Source: JAJRVM01 sp041752115
Lineage (GTDB): Bacteria; Planctomycetota; Planctomycetia; Pirellulales; Pirellulaceae
Reading direction: 5' to 3'
DNA: 64,000 nucleotides
NCBI GenBank assembly: GCA_041752115.1
Contig: JBGSHS010000370.1
Span: forward strand, 1 to 64,000
Position numbers and translations under genes: made by a program. The notes under the pieces are model-generated. The model ran no database searches. It was not told the DNA's origin and worked only from the letters and a program-made list of their open reading frames with translations. This document shows, piece after piece, positions 36,266 to 45,299 of this stretch; within the stretch, counting starts at the first letter, position 1; the number at the start of each line of letters is the position of its first letter.

Positions 36266-38272
36266 ATGTGTGGAATTGCCGGCGTGCTGCATCTGGATGA
36301 TCGGCAGGCGTCGCCCGAGTTGCTCGGCAACATGATCGGTCTGATTCGGCACCGCGGTCCCGACGCCGCCGAACTGTACGTCGATCGCCGGTTAGGATTT
36401 GCCCATGCACGACTCAGCATCATCGATCTGGCCAATGGCCGCCAGCCGATGCAGACCACCGATGGCCGGCTGGTCATAACCTTCAACGGCGAGATCTTCA
36501 ACTACCTGGAACTGCGCGAGGCGTTGATCGAGCGAGGTCACACGTTTTTCACCCGCAGTGATACGGAAGTGATCCTGCATGCCTATGCCGAGTACGGGGC
36601 TCGGTGCGTCGAGCACTTCAATGGCCAATGGGCCTTCGCCATCTGGGATCGGCTCCGTGGTCGCCTGTTCCTGTCGCGTGATCGGCTCGGGATTCGACCT
36701 TTGTTTTATACGCAGGTCGGCAGGACGTTCCTGTTCGCTTCGGAAGTGAAAGCTCTGTTTGCCTGCCGAGATGTACGGCGCGAGCTGGATCCTCGGGGCC
36801 TGGATCAGCTGTTGACGTATTGGGCGCCGCGCGCGCCGCAGACGCTGTTTCGCGATGTCTTGGAACTGCCACCGGGTCATAACCTCGAGGTGGACGGGAA
36901 TCGGATGCAGCTGAGCAGCTACTGGAGGCTCGATTTCGGGACCCGGCGGCAGCAGTCTTCTGCGGACTGGTGCGACGAGCTGCGTGAGCTGCTCACCGAC
37001 GCCACTCGCCTTCGACTGCGAGCCGACGTGCCGGTAGGAGCCTACTTGAGCGGCGGACTGGATTCGTCGATCACGACCGCGCTGGCCCAACGATTCACGG
37101 GTGATCGGTTGCGTACATTTTCGGTGACGTTTGACGACGACGAGTTTGACGAGAGTTGTTATCAGCGCGCCGTAGTGGAATCGTTAGGCGTCGAGCACCA
37201 GGCAATGCACTGCAGTTATGATGACATTGCGAGGGTCTTTCCGCAGGTGGTCTGGCATGCCGAGAAACCGATGCTGCGGACTGCTCCCGCACCTCTGCAG
37301 TTGCTGGCCGAACTTGTACATGAGTCGGGGTTTAAGGTGGTCTTGACGGGTGAGGGGGCCGACGAGCTGTTGGGCGGGTATGACATCTTCAAGGAAGCGA
37401 AGCTTCGCCGCTTCCTGGCGTCGCAGCCCGCTGCGTCTGGACGCGCTGCGCTCCTGGAAAAGCTCTATCCCTACCTGCCGAATCTGCAATCCCAGTCGGT
37501 GGCGATGCGACAGGCGTTCTTTCGGACGACTCCTGGGGAGTTGGAAAGTCCCTTCTTTTCGCATCTGCCGCGCTGGAATGTCACTGCGCAACTCAAACGT
37601 CTGTTGACGCCCGAGTTTCAGGCAGAAGGCGAGGAGGGGAGCGACGATCCGCTGAGCGAATTGGCCGCTGCATTGCCCCGGGGGTTCACGAGTTGGCGTC
37701 CGTTCTGCCAGGCGCAGTTCCTCGAGACGGAGATTCTCCTGCCGGGCTATATTCTGTCGTCGCAGGGGGATCGCGTGGCCATGACGCACTCGGTCGAAGG
37801 AAGGTTCCCCTTCCTCGACTACCGACTGGCTGAACTGGCCGCCCAGATACCACCGCGACTGAAGATGATGGGGCTCAACGAGAAGTACCTGCTGAAACGC
37901 GCTTTTCGGGACTCCGTTCCGCCGCAGATATTCCAACGCAGCAAGCAGCCGTATCGAGCGCCGGATGCCAAGAGCTTCTTCGCGGCCGACTGGCAATCGG
38001 CGAGGGAGCCGTACGTCGAGGAGCTGCTGTCGCCCGAGCGACTGCAGCGAGCGGGCGTATTTCAACGGGAAGCGGTGCAGCGTCTGCTGGTGAAAGTGCG
38101 CTGTGGTCGCGCCACAGGAACACGCGACAACATGGCGCTCGTGGCCATTCTCTCCACCCAACTGCTGATCGATCAATTCCTGGAGAATTTTCCGAGTCCG
38201 CGTGCCGGAACCTGTCGACTGCCGATTACCGACCTGCCCACCACCATCTGCTCGGCAGCCTTGATTCGCTAA
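36266..38272 (+). CDS. asnB: Asparagine synthase (glutamine-hydrolysing)
   Basis: A 668-residue two-domain amidotransferase. The N-terminus is MCGIAGV, where Cys2 is the Ntn glutaminase nucleophile after Met removal; RHRGPDA and FNGEIFNYLE follow. The C-terminal ATP-binding domain has the pyrophosphatase-loop motif LSGGLDSS near residue 265 and VLTGEGADELLGGYD near 360. It amidates or makes amide bonds from an acyl-adenylate with ammonia from glutamine. It heads an operon with an acyl carrier protein 30 bases downstream, so it is probably a biosynthetic amidotransferase rather than the housekeeping enzyme. Start chosen because Cys2 must follow Met. Confidence 0.95.
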   Translation: MCGIAGVLHLDDRQASPELLGNMIGLIRHRGPDAAELYVDRRLGFAHARLSIIDLANGRQPMQTTDGRLVITFNGEIFNYLELREALIERGHTFFTRSDTEVILHAYAEYGARCVEHFNGQWAFAIWDRLRGRLFLSRDRLGIRPLFYTQVGRTFLFASEVKALFACRDVRRELDPRGLDQLLTYWAPRAPQTLFRDVLELPPGHNLEVDGNRMQLSSYWRLDFGTRRQQSSADWCDELRELLTDATRLRLRADVPVGAYLSGGLDSSITTALAQRFTGDRLRTFSVTFDDDEFDESCYQRAVVESLGVEHQAMHCSYDDIARVFPQVVWHAEKPMLRTAPAPLQLLAELVHESGFKVVLTGEGADELLGGYDIFKEAKLRRFLASQPAASGRAALLEKLYPYLPNLQSQSVAMRQAFFRTTPGELESPFFSHLPRWNVTAQLKRLLTPEFQAEGEEGSDDPLSELAAALPRGFTSWRPFCQAQFLETEILLPGYILSSQGDRVAMTHSVEGRFPFLDYRLAELAAQIPPRLKMMGLNEKYLLKRAFRDSVPPQIFQRSKQPYRAPDAKSFFAADWQSAREPYVEELLSPERLQRAGVFQREAVQRLLVKVRCGRATGTRDNMALVAILSTQLLIDQFLENFPSPRAGTCRLPITDLPTTICSAALIR

Positions 38273-38302
38273 CCGCCAAGTAACCTGGGAGCATATCGAC
38301 CG

Positions 38303-38566
38303 ATGAACGACCTGGCCACTCAATTGCGACAGTATGTCAACGAGAACTTCCTGTTCGGAGTCGAGACGAAGTACTCGGATGATGACTCCTTCATGGAGAA
38401 CAGCATCGTCGACTCGACGGGCGTCCTGGAACTCATTGCTCACCTGGAAGGGAGCTACGGATTCAAGGTGCGAGACGAGGACCTTGTCCCTGAGAATCTC
38501 GACTCCATCAACGGGCTCGTGCAGTTCATCGGGCGCAGACGAGAGCAGCCAGCGGTCATTTCGTAA
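38303..38566 (+). CDS. Acyl carrier protein
   Basis: An 87-residue acidic four-helix protein with the phosphopantetheine site DSTGVLELI (Ser38, instead of the common DSL). It carries acyl or aminoacyl groups as thioesters. It is not near fatty-acid genes; it lies between asparagine synthase and an NAD-synthetase-like ligase and is followed by an acyl-AMP ligase, which suggests a dedicated carrier for a specialised acid. A GGGAG lies about 13 bases before the start. The neighbour downstream begins 22 bases after the stop. Confidence 0.93.
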   Translation: MNDLATQLRQYVNENFLFGVETKYSDDDSFMENSIVDSTGVLELIAHLEGSYGFKVRDEDLVPENLDSINGLVQFIGRRREQPAVIS

Positions 38567-38588
38567 ACACTGACAAGGAGTCAAGCAG

Positions 38589-39593
38589 ATGAACGGGGGA
38601 TTTGTCACACGCGTCTTTTCGCTGGATGATCTGACGCTCGATGCAGCGGACGAAGCCGATCGTATCGTGGCTGCAATTCGAAGTCAGGTGCTGAGGCAGC
38701 TGCGGCGGAAAGGGGTCGTGGTGGGGCTGTCAGGCGGAATTGACAGCAGTGTCACTGCAGCCCTCTGCGTCCAGGCACTGGGGGCCGATCGCGTATTCGG
38801 GATTTTCATGCCGGAACGTGATTCCTCCGACGACAGTCTGCGGCTGGGCCGTTCGCTGGCTCAGCAGTTGGGGATCGAAACGGTGGTCGAGAATATCGCG
38901 GAGACGTTGAGTGGAGCGGGCTGTTATGCTCGACGCGACAGCGCTCTTCGACAGCTCTATCCCGCTTTCGGACCCGAATGCCGGTGGAAGATCGTGCTTC
39001 CCAGTCTGTTCGGCAACTCTCCCTACCGGGTCTACTGGGTCGTCATCCGGACCACCGACGGACTCGAAGTGCGACTGCGGATGCCACTGGACGTCTACCA
39101 GGAGGTCGTGGCGGCGACCAACTTCAAACAGCGGGTCCGCAAGATGATGGAATACTACCACGCCGATCGACTCCGATATGCCGTGGCGGGCACGCCGAAT
39201 CTGTTGGAATACGATCAGGGCTTCTTCGTGAAACTCGGTGACGGTGCGGCCGATCTGAAGCCCATCGCGCACCTCTACAAGACCCAGGTCTATCAGTTGG
39301 CTGAGTATCTCTGCGTGCCGGAAGCGATTCGCCGTCGTCCTCCCACCACCGATACCTATTCACTCGAACAATCACAGGAAGAGTTCTTCTTCTCACTCCC
39401 GTACCACCAGATGGATGCCTGCCTCTACGGTCGGAACCACGAGATTCCGGCGGAGCAGGTGGCTGAGGCGCTGGGCTTGACCCCCGACCAGGTTGAGCGG
39501 GTCTACCGCGACATTGATGCCAAGCGAAAGGCGGCTACGTACCTGCACGAGCGGCCCTTGCTGGTGCAGGATGAAAGCGAAAGCCAGTGGTAG
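38589..39593 (+). CDS. NAD-synthetase-like ATP-dependent amide ligase
   Basis: A 334-residue single-domain protein with the ATP pyrophosphatase P-loop LSGGIDSS (47-54) and the NadE-like segments FKQRVRKMMEYYHADRL and GTPNLLEYDQGFFVKLGDGAADLKPI. It has no glutaminase domain. True NadE makes NAD from deamido-NAD and ammonia. In this position, next to an ACP, AsnB and an acyl-AMP ligase, the protein may instead be a pathway-specific amide ligase, as seen for NadE homologues in sugar and antibiotic clusters; housekeeping NadE cannot be excluded. AAGGAG lies 8 bases upstream. Confidence 0.85.
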   Translation: MNGGFVTRVFSLDDLTLDAADEADRIVAAIRSQVLRQLRRKGVVVGLSGGIDSSVTAALCVQALGADRVFGIFMPERDSSDDSLRLGRSLAQQLGIETVVENIAETLSGAGCYARRDSALRQLYPAFGPECRWKIVLPSLFGNSPYRVYWVVIRTTDGLEVRLRMPLDVYQEVVAATNFKQRVRKMMEYYHADRLRYAVAGTPNLLEYDQGFFVKLGDGAADLKPIAHLYKTQVYQLAEYLCVPEAIRRRPPTTDTYSLEQSQEEFFFSLPYHQMDACLYGRNHEIPAEQVAEALGLTPDQVERVYRDIDAKRKAATYLHERPLLVQDESESQW

Positions 39594-39685
39594 TTGTGCA
39601 GAGGCTGGCAGAGTGTTCCTGTGAAATGCCGGCCGCTCACACAGTCGCGCCCTGAGGTCCGCAGTGTGAAAGAGAGGAACGTGCA

Positions 39686-41329
39686 GTGTCACTGGTTCAC
39701 CAAATGCTCGAACGACAAGCACAGCTGCGCCCTGATGCTGTGCTGGTTGTGGACGGTCAGCAGCAGGTCACCTATGGCGAATTGGATAGTCACAGCAATG
39801 CCATGGCCCACCTGCTGGCGGAGCAAGGGGTGGTGCCGGGAGATCGGATCGGCCTGCTCGCCACCAACTCGGCCGAGTACATTGCGGCCTATTTCGGGAT
39901 CCTCAAGGCAGGAGCGGTGGTGGTATCGCTCAACGCATCAGCCGATGCGCCGGTCCATCGCGAACTGCTCGAGCTTTGCGGAGCTCGAGGTCTGATCTGC
40001 GGGCGGCGCATGGCGCGTCGCGCCATGGGTTTGGAATCTCAGACTGAGCTGGAGTTCATCGTCGGCTGGAATCAGGAATGGGCCAATCCTGATCGCGACA
40101 CATGGCCACTTCTGGGCGCTGGCCTGGATGTTCCTGTCGACTCCGGTGAGTGTGCACGAACCGAACCGCTCTGTCGCTTCGTATCGCGAGACTGTCTGTC
40201 GCACATGTCCGATCAGCCGCTTCGTTCGGTGCAGCTGTCGGCCGATTCTCGTGCGGCGATCGTGTATACATCGGGGAGTACTGGAAGGCCCAAGGGGGCT
40301 ACACTCAGGCATTCCAACATCGTGGCGAATACCGAATCGATCGTGCAGTACCTGGAACTGACTCCGGACGATCGAGTGATGGTGGTGTTGCCGTTCCACT
40401 ACGTCTATGGCAAGTCGCTGCTCAATACACATGTGGCAGTCGGCGGAAGCGTGGTCATTGAGAACGGGTTCCTGTTCCCACAGCGAGCGCTGGATACGCT
40501 TGAGCGGACTGAGTCGACGGGCTTCTCGGGAGTCCCTTCCACGTTTGCCATACTGCTGAACCGCTCCAATCTCGCTCAGCGCCCGCTGCCGCACCTGAGG
40601 TACGTCACGCAGGCGGGAGGTGCGATGGCGCCCCAGCTGCAGCGACGTTTGATCGAGGCGTTGCCGGGCAAGCAGGTGTTCATCATGTATGGTGCCACCG
40701 AAGCCTCGGCTCGGCTCTCCTACCTGCCACCAGCCGACCTTCCGCGGAAGATCGGCAGCATTGGCAAGGCGATTCCGGGGGTCACCTTGACCGTCCGACG
40801 CGACGATGGCACGCCGGCCGACGTGGGAGAAGCAGGGGAGCTCGTCGCGCAAGGACCGAATCTGATGGAAGGATACTGGGAAGATCCCCAGGAAACCGCC
40901 GCTGTCCTGGATGAACGTGGTTACCACACCGGGGACCTGGCCCGCTGTGACGAAGAGGGATACCTGTACATCGTCGGGCGTAAACGCGAGATGATCAAAT
41001 CGGGGGCACATCGCATTGCTCCCCAGGAGATCGAAGAGATCCTGGTGGAACATCCGGACGTCCATGAGGCGGCGGTGGTCGGCGTCCCCGACGAGATCCT
41101 GGGTGAGGCCATCGCCGCCTTCATCTCCACCCGCGCCAAGCAACCGCTCAACGAACGCGAAGTGCTCGACTGGTGCCGGCGTCGACTCCCGCCGCACAAA
41201 GTGCCCGGGCTGCTGCGGGTGATTGAGGAGTTTGAACGGAGTGCAGCCGGCAAGATCGATAAACGGGCGCTGGCGGACAAGCTCAACGCCGCCGCCTCAG
41301 GCCGGGTAGTGGAATCCGCTCGTTTATGA
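39686..41329 (+). CDS. Acyl-AMP ligase / acyl-CoA synthetase family
   Basis: A 547-residue adenylate-forming enzyme. The core motif is VYTSGSTGRPKG (193-204), followed by YGATEASARLS, GYHTGDLARCDEEGYLYIVGR and the C-terminal catalytic lysine in AAGKIDKRALADKL. It activates an acid to acyl-AMP and transfers it to CoA or to a carrier thiol. The ACP two genes upstream is the likely acceptor. The start is GTG, with GAGAGGA eight bases upstream. It closes the operon; the substrate acid is not predictable from sequence. Confidence 0.93.
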   Translation: MSLVHQMLERQAQLRPDAVLVVDGQQQVTYGELDSHSNAMAHLLAEQGVVPGDRIGLLATNSAEYIAAYFGILKAGAVVVSLNASADAPVHRELLELCGARGLICGRRMARRAMGLESQTELEFIVGWNQEWANPDRDTWPLLGAGLDVPVDSGECARTEPLCRFVSRDCLSHMSDQPLRSVQLSADSRAAIVYTSGSTGRPKGATLRHSNIVANTESIVQYLELTPDDRVMVVLPFHYVYGKSLLNTHVAVGGSVVIENGFLFPQRALDTLERTESTGFSGVPSTFAILLNRSNLAQRPLPHLRYVTQAGGAMAPQLQRRLIEALPGKQVFIMYGATEASARLSYLPPADLPRKIGSIGKAIPGVTLTVRRDDGTPADVGEAGELVAQGPNLMEGYWEDPQETAAVLDERGYHTGDLARCDEEGYLYIVGRKREMIKSGAHRIAPQEIEEILVEHPDVHEAAVVGVPDEILGEAIAAFISTRAKQPLNEREVLDWCRRRLPPHKVPGLLRVIEEFERSAAGKIDKRALADKLNAAASGRVVESARL

Positions 41330-41594
41330 GATAGTATGGCCAACGGTCGCCAGCCGAGCGGACGAAGGGTCTGTGCGCGATTCGGCAACACCTCCACGGA
41401 ATGACGAATGCCGAAGCAAACTGCCGTGAAAACCTGACGAAATCTGCTCGGACTCGACGTTGGTTTACACGGTCTTCTTTCGTCAGCGGGGATTTCGTGA
41501 TTCGTCACCGGCAGCGGTGCGCCGCGGAATCGCGATCGTTGAGTTGGGGGACCATACGAGTGAACGCAGCGAATCTCCGGAGATGGAATCGAGG

Positions 41595-42599
41595 ATGAGA
41601 AAGTACGATGTATTTGGTGTGGGAAACGCACTGGTTGATCTCGAGTATGCCGTTACGCCGCAGCAGTTGCAGGAATTGGACATTGAGAAGGGAGTCATGA
41701 CCCTGGTCGATCAGCCGCAGCAGAAGCGGATCATCGAGGGTCTGGGATCACACGAATGCCACCGGGGGAGCGGCGGGTCCGCCGCCAATACGATCATCGC
41801 GGTGAGCCAGTTGGGCGGGCAGGCCTTCTATTGCTGCCGTGTCGCGGATGATCTGCTCGGACGCTTCTACCTGGAAGATCTGACCCGCGCCGGCGTTGTG
41901 ACCAGCACCGAGCCGAAGGATGTTGCCCTCGGAGACACGGGAACCTGTCTCGTGCTGATCACCCCCGACGCGGATCGGACCATGAACACGTTTCTGGGGA
42001 TCTCGGCCGATGTGTCGCCTGAGGACGTGGACGCGGCGGCCATTGCCCAGTCGCAGTACGTCTATATCGAGGGGTACTTGGTGACCGGCCCGGCCAGCCG
42101 CAGCGCCGCCGAATATGTGTCACAGCAGGCGCGTGCGTACGGGACCAAAATCGCTCTGTCACTCTCCGATCCGAACATCGTCCATTTCTTTCGACCGGCG
42201 ATCGAATCCCTCCTGGGCAGCGGTGTCGATCTGCTGTTTGCCAACGAAGATGAGGCCAAACGGCTGGCAAAAACCGAGTCGTTAGACGAAGCGTTGAAGT
42301 GCTTGAGGCAGGTGGCCCGCGAGTTCGCGGTGACGCGTGGTGCCGACGGAGCCTTAGTCTTCGATGGCAGCACGATGCATCAGATTGCGCCGGTGCCGAC
42401 ACAGGCGATTGATACGGTAGGAGCCGGTGATATGTTTGCCGGTGCGTTTCTCTACGGAATAACTCACGATCTGGGTTATCCGCAAGCAGGCGCCCTGGCC
42501 TCTCTGGCTGCCTCGCGGATGGTGTCGAACATGGGACCTCGCCTGCCCGCCACGCAACTGCAGGACGTGCTGCAACAGTTCCGCTGCCAGATCGGCTGA
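41595..42599 (+). CDS. PfkB-family sugar kinase, adenosine-kinase-like
   Basis: A 334-residue ribokinase-type kinase starting MRKYDVFGVGNALVDLEY. It has the N-terminal GGSAANTIIAVSQLGG signature and the C-terminal DTVGAGDMFAGAF with the catalytic Asp. The length and opening match adenosine kinase-like members common in planctomycetes, which phosphorylate nucleosides or sugars with ATP. ATG at 41595 is preferred over a start four codons earlier because it matches the family N-terminus. It lies 265 bases after the amide operon and is probably separate. Confidence 0.9.
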   Translation: MRKYDVFGVGNALVDLEYAVTPQQLQELDIEKGVMTLVDQPQQKRIIEGLGSHECHRGSGGSAANTIIAVSQLGGQAFYCCRVADDLLGRFYLEDLTRAGVVTSTEPKDVALGDTGTCLVLITPDADRTMNTFLGISADVSPEDVDAAAIAQSQYVYIEGYLVTGPASRSAAEYVSQQARAYGTKIALSLSDPNIVHFFRPAIESLLGSGVDLLFANEDEAKRLAKTESLDEALKCLRQVAREFAVTRGADGALVFDGSTMHQIAPVPTQAIDTVGAGDMFAGAFLYGITHDLGYPQAGALASLAASRMVSNMGPRLPATQLQDVLQQFRCQIG

Positions 42600-42692
42600 G
42601 GGAACTCGTCTCGGACGCGTCGTCCAGGCTGATTCCGATCAAGCTGACAAAGAGCAGCAGATGGCCCACCGGACTGCGGTCAAGGTGACGGT

Positions 42693-42726
42693 CCTGTGCT
42701 GCTGAGAGCCCTGTGCTGCTGAGAGC
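42693..42726. repeat. 17-bp tandem duplication
   Basis: Two copies of CTGTGCTGCTGAGAGC(C/G) lie head to tail in the 128-base spacer between convergent genes. Confidence 0.8.
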
Positions 42727-42727
42727 G

Positions 42728-43582
42728 TCAGTCGTTCTCGATGCGCAAATCGCGAATGCGATCGAGACGAAAGGTCTTTTCCATCTGATCGGTATGACAG
42801 AACGCCACGAGGCAACGCGTGCCGTAGGCATTGACCAGGTTGCGGGGTGTGACGCGCCGATCCGACAGTCCTTTGCTCCCTCCTTCGTAAACCATCACGA
42901 CGGTGCGCTGTTGCTCGATGGCCAGCAGAAGATGCGCGTGGTCAAAGCTGTGAAACGGCGTCGTTTGATTTTCCTGGGCCGTTCGCAGCGGCGGTGACCA
43001 TCGAAACAGATGCCCCACCGTCGTCAGTTCGGAGCGGATCGCAGCGATCTTGCAGAACAGGCGTTGAACCAACCTCGCGTCCGACAGTGCACGATGCTCT
43101 TCGGCATCGGCCAGCTGCAGTCCGACGGCTAGTCCCGCGAGACGGTAGTTGTACATGCCGGGAATCGCCCGGCGGGCCAGTCGCACCGTGTCGATCACCG
43201 GTACGGCCAGGCAGGGAGCGTTTCGGATCACGAGCGCGGCATTGATGAAGCCGACGTCAAACGACGCGTTGTGGGCCAGGGCGACCGATTCGCCGTGTCC
43301 CAGAAATTCCACGAAACGAGGTAGTGTTTCCCCCACCGTCGGCATGCCGCGGACCATCGCATCGGTGATCCCGTGGATCCTGGTTACACCGTGCGGGATG
43401 TGACATTCCGGGTCTACCAACTGCTCGAAGCTCTCGCAGATCGTTCCGTCGAGCCGAAAACGGAGGGCACCGAACTCGACAATCCGACATTCGTGCGGTG
43501 AGAGGCCGGTTGTCTCGAGATCGAAAGCGACGAACTCCAAGTCAGACAGAAGAGTCGAATGGTCTGGCATGTTTGCGGTCAT
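42728..43582 (-). CDS. DnaQ-like 3'-5' exonuclease with WYL-like C-terminal domain
   Basis: A 284-residue fusion. Residues 15-185 are a DEDDh exonuclease: ExoI FDLETTG (D21, E23), ExoII HNASFD (D109) and ExoIII HRALSD (His163, Asp168) are complete. Residues about 215-284 (IEQQRTVVMVYEGGSKG ... RRVTPRNLVNAYGTRCLVAFC ... FRLDRIRDLRI) follow the WYL pattern: short beta strands with the 'P.xLv...g..yLvA.....' line and final 'f.ldRI'. WYL domains sense ligands or nucleic acid and often regulate defence or DNA-damage genes. The exonuclease probably trims DNA or RNA. No defence genes adjoin. Confidence 0.85.
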   Translation of the reverse strand: MTANMPDHSTLLSDLEFVAFDLETTGLSPHECRIVEFGALRFRLDGTICESFEQLVDPECHIPHGVTRIHGITDAMVRGMPTVGETLPRFVEFLGHGESVALAHNASFDVGFINAALVIRNAPCLAVPVIDTVRLARRAIPGMYNYRLAGLAVGLQLADAEEHRALSDARLVQRLFCKIAAIRSELTTVGHLFRWSPPLRTAQENQTTPFHSFDHAHLLLAIEQQRTVVMVYEGGSKGLSDRRVTPRNLVNAYGTRCLVAFCHTDQMEKTFRLDRIRDLRIEND

Positions 43583-43671
43583 CTACGGCAATTCCGACAC
43601 ACCGGTCGGGCTGGCCCCGTCTGGCGCTTGCTCCGACGCTTCGGCACGCCACTGCCTGAACTTCCCGAGCG

Positions 43672-44979
43672 TCAAGCAGTTACTCGGCCCACGGCTTTCT
43701 TGAGCGATTCCACGGCGGCTCGTTCGGCATCGTGCAACTCGGCGATTTTCGCCTGCAGATCAATCAGCACGTCAGCGGCCTGATTCTCGTCCAAGGCCGG
43801 CGATCTGCGCTGTTCGACCTCGATCTGCCGCAGCTGGTCGGTCAGTGTCGTTCGTTGTTCGAGAGACGCGTCTCCTTGTTGTTCGAAGAGAGCGAGTCGC
43901 GTACGAAGCAGCTCTTTGGTCTGCCGGAAGGCTCGCACCTTGTCGGGCAACGCCGCTTCCGCCAGGTCGGACCACTGGCTCCCCAACTGATGGTAGGTCT
44001 TCGCACAGGCAGCCAGGGTTTTCTTGCCCGTCGCAGCTGCGGCCTCCGCCAGGAACTGAGCGTACATCGGTCGGAACAGTCCACCCCCAGTACCGGCCGT
44101 TTCGATGCAATCGAAGGTGTCGCGAAGAGCCAGATAGATGCGACCACCCGGATAGACACGCGGCCACCCCTTCGGACTGCTGGGACTCGTGATGATCTTC
44201 GACCATTCCATGAGCCCGGGCAGGCCGTAGGTCTTCATTTTCGGACGCGACATCTCTTCGAGGCAGTCGCTGATCCCGGCCCAGATCGCCTTCTTGAAGA
44301 TCGCGGAGGTGAGCTTGCCAGGTGGCCGGATCGTCAGGACTCGGTTCTTGTGCGAACCAACTCGGCTTCGCAGCCAGGTCAGTTCGCTGAGTCGGATCGA
44401 CAGGCCCTGGTTTGCCCGATCGGCGATGAAAGCCGTGCCTGATTCTTCGTCCATACCATAAACGACCAGCGAATAGTTGCCACACGTGCCGCTCCATCCC
44501 AGTTGAGACGCGCGCGTTGGTGCACACCAGACAAGGGCTGGAAGGGACTCCGTAAGTGCACGGTTCAGGTTCATCAGGCCTGCGGTCGTACCCCCGCTTT
44601 CCTCGACGTTCGCCGTCGCTCCCAGGCGATGGAAGAAATTGGCCTGATATTCCCCGGTAGTCACGTAGACCCGATAACGGCCCACGACCGACAGACCGCT
44701 CCCGCAGGATAACAGCCGGGAGAAGTATTTTTCGTCGTTCTCCGTTGCCAGGGGACGACTTGCCAGCTGATTGCCAAACTGCATGTCATATTTGGGGATG
44801 GCAGGAGAAAAGGAGTATCCGCACCCGATGCCTCCGGCAATTCCCAGGCACATGCCTTCCGACAGCGGTTGGTTTGTATGGGGTGCGACCACGTCGGCGT
44901 GCGCCAGCAGATTCCTCATCGCAGCGGTATCCCAATGCTGGCCGCCAAACTGCTGATAGTTGGAAACGCCTACGAACAT
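43672..44979 (-). CDS. BtrH-like N-terminal acyltransferase-type protein with DUF4872-like domain
   Basis: A 435-residue protein. Residues 12-60 read FGGQHWDTAAMRNLLAH ... LSEGMCLGIAGGIGCGYSF, matching the BtrH N-terminal pattern 'HCETtaLrNlL...G..LsEamvfGLGgGlgFgY' although the usual Cys of that motif is a Trp-Asp here. The centre (145-280) resembles the DUF4872 part and residues 340-430 are helical. In butirosin biosynthesis BtrH moves an acyl group from an ACP to an aminoglycoside. An ACP and acyl-AMP ligase lie 3-5 kb away on the other strand. RBS AAAGG precedes the start by five bases. Confidence 0.6.
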   Translation of the reverse strand: MFVGVSNYQQFGGQHWDTAAMRNLLAHADVVAPHTNQPLSEGMCLGIAGGIGCGYSFSPAIPKYDMQFGNQLASRPLATENDEKYFSRLLSCGSGLSVVGRYRVYVTTGEYQANFFHRLGATANVEESGGTTAGLMNLNRALTESLPALVWCAPTRASQLGWSGTCGNYSLVVYGMDEESGTAFIADRANQGLSIRLSELTWLRSRVGSHKNRVLTIRPPGKLTSAIFKKAIWAGISDCLEEMSRPKMKTYGLPGLMEWSKIITSPSSPKGWPRVYPGGRIYLALRDTFDCIETAGTGGGLFRPMYAQFLAEAAAATGKKTLAACAKTYHQLGSQWSDLAEAALPDKVRAFRQTKELLRTRLALFEQQGDASLEQRTTLTDQLRQIEVEQRRSPALDENQAADVLIDLQAKIAELHDAERAAVESLKKAVGRVTA

Positions 44980-45299
44980 ACCGACCTTTCGCTAATAACT
45001 CCTGCCCCGGTCCGGGACGCACTGCGTCGGTGCGCCGCAGGCATCAACTATGACCGATAACGGCCCTGGTATTCAATCCGGCGTGACCGAAAACTGCGAT
45101 TTCCTCAGCCGGCGAAGGCACACTGGGCCGATTCGCCCGTGCGAAGGCGGGGAAAGGGGTAAGTTCCGTTGAGTCGAGCAGGTATGGGGTGCGGCGGAGT
45201 TGTCTGGCAGGAGGTTGAGCCGCCTGCCGCAGGATAAGCTGTCCGAATTGCTGACGTTCAGGCCGCATGTGCTGGCCAGTGGACGTGCCACTCGCCCGT
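44980..45299. other. Leader of the BtrH-like gene, about 320 bp
   Basis: No separate gene supported. It separates the start of the BtrH-like gene from the stop of a 37-residue microprotein on the same strand. Confidence 0.4.

Noticed and set aside
37184..38608. 474-codon open frame on the minus strand
   Set aside because: Antisense to asparagine synthase and the acyl carrier protein, both clearly real.
38589..39593. Definite housekeeping NAD synthetase
   Set aside because: Sequence allows it, but the operon with an ACP, AsnB and an acyl-AMP ligase makes a pathway-specific role equally likely, so no nadE symbol was given.
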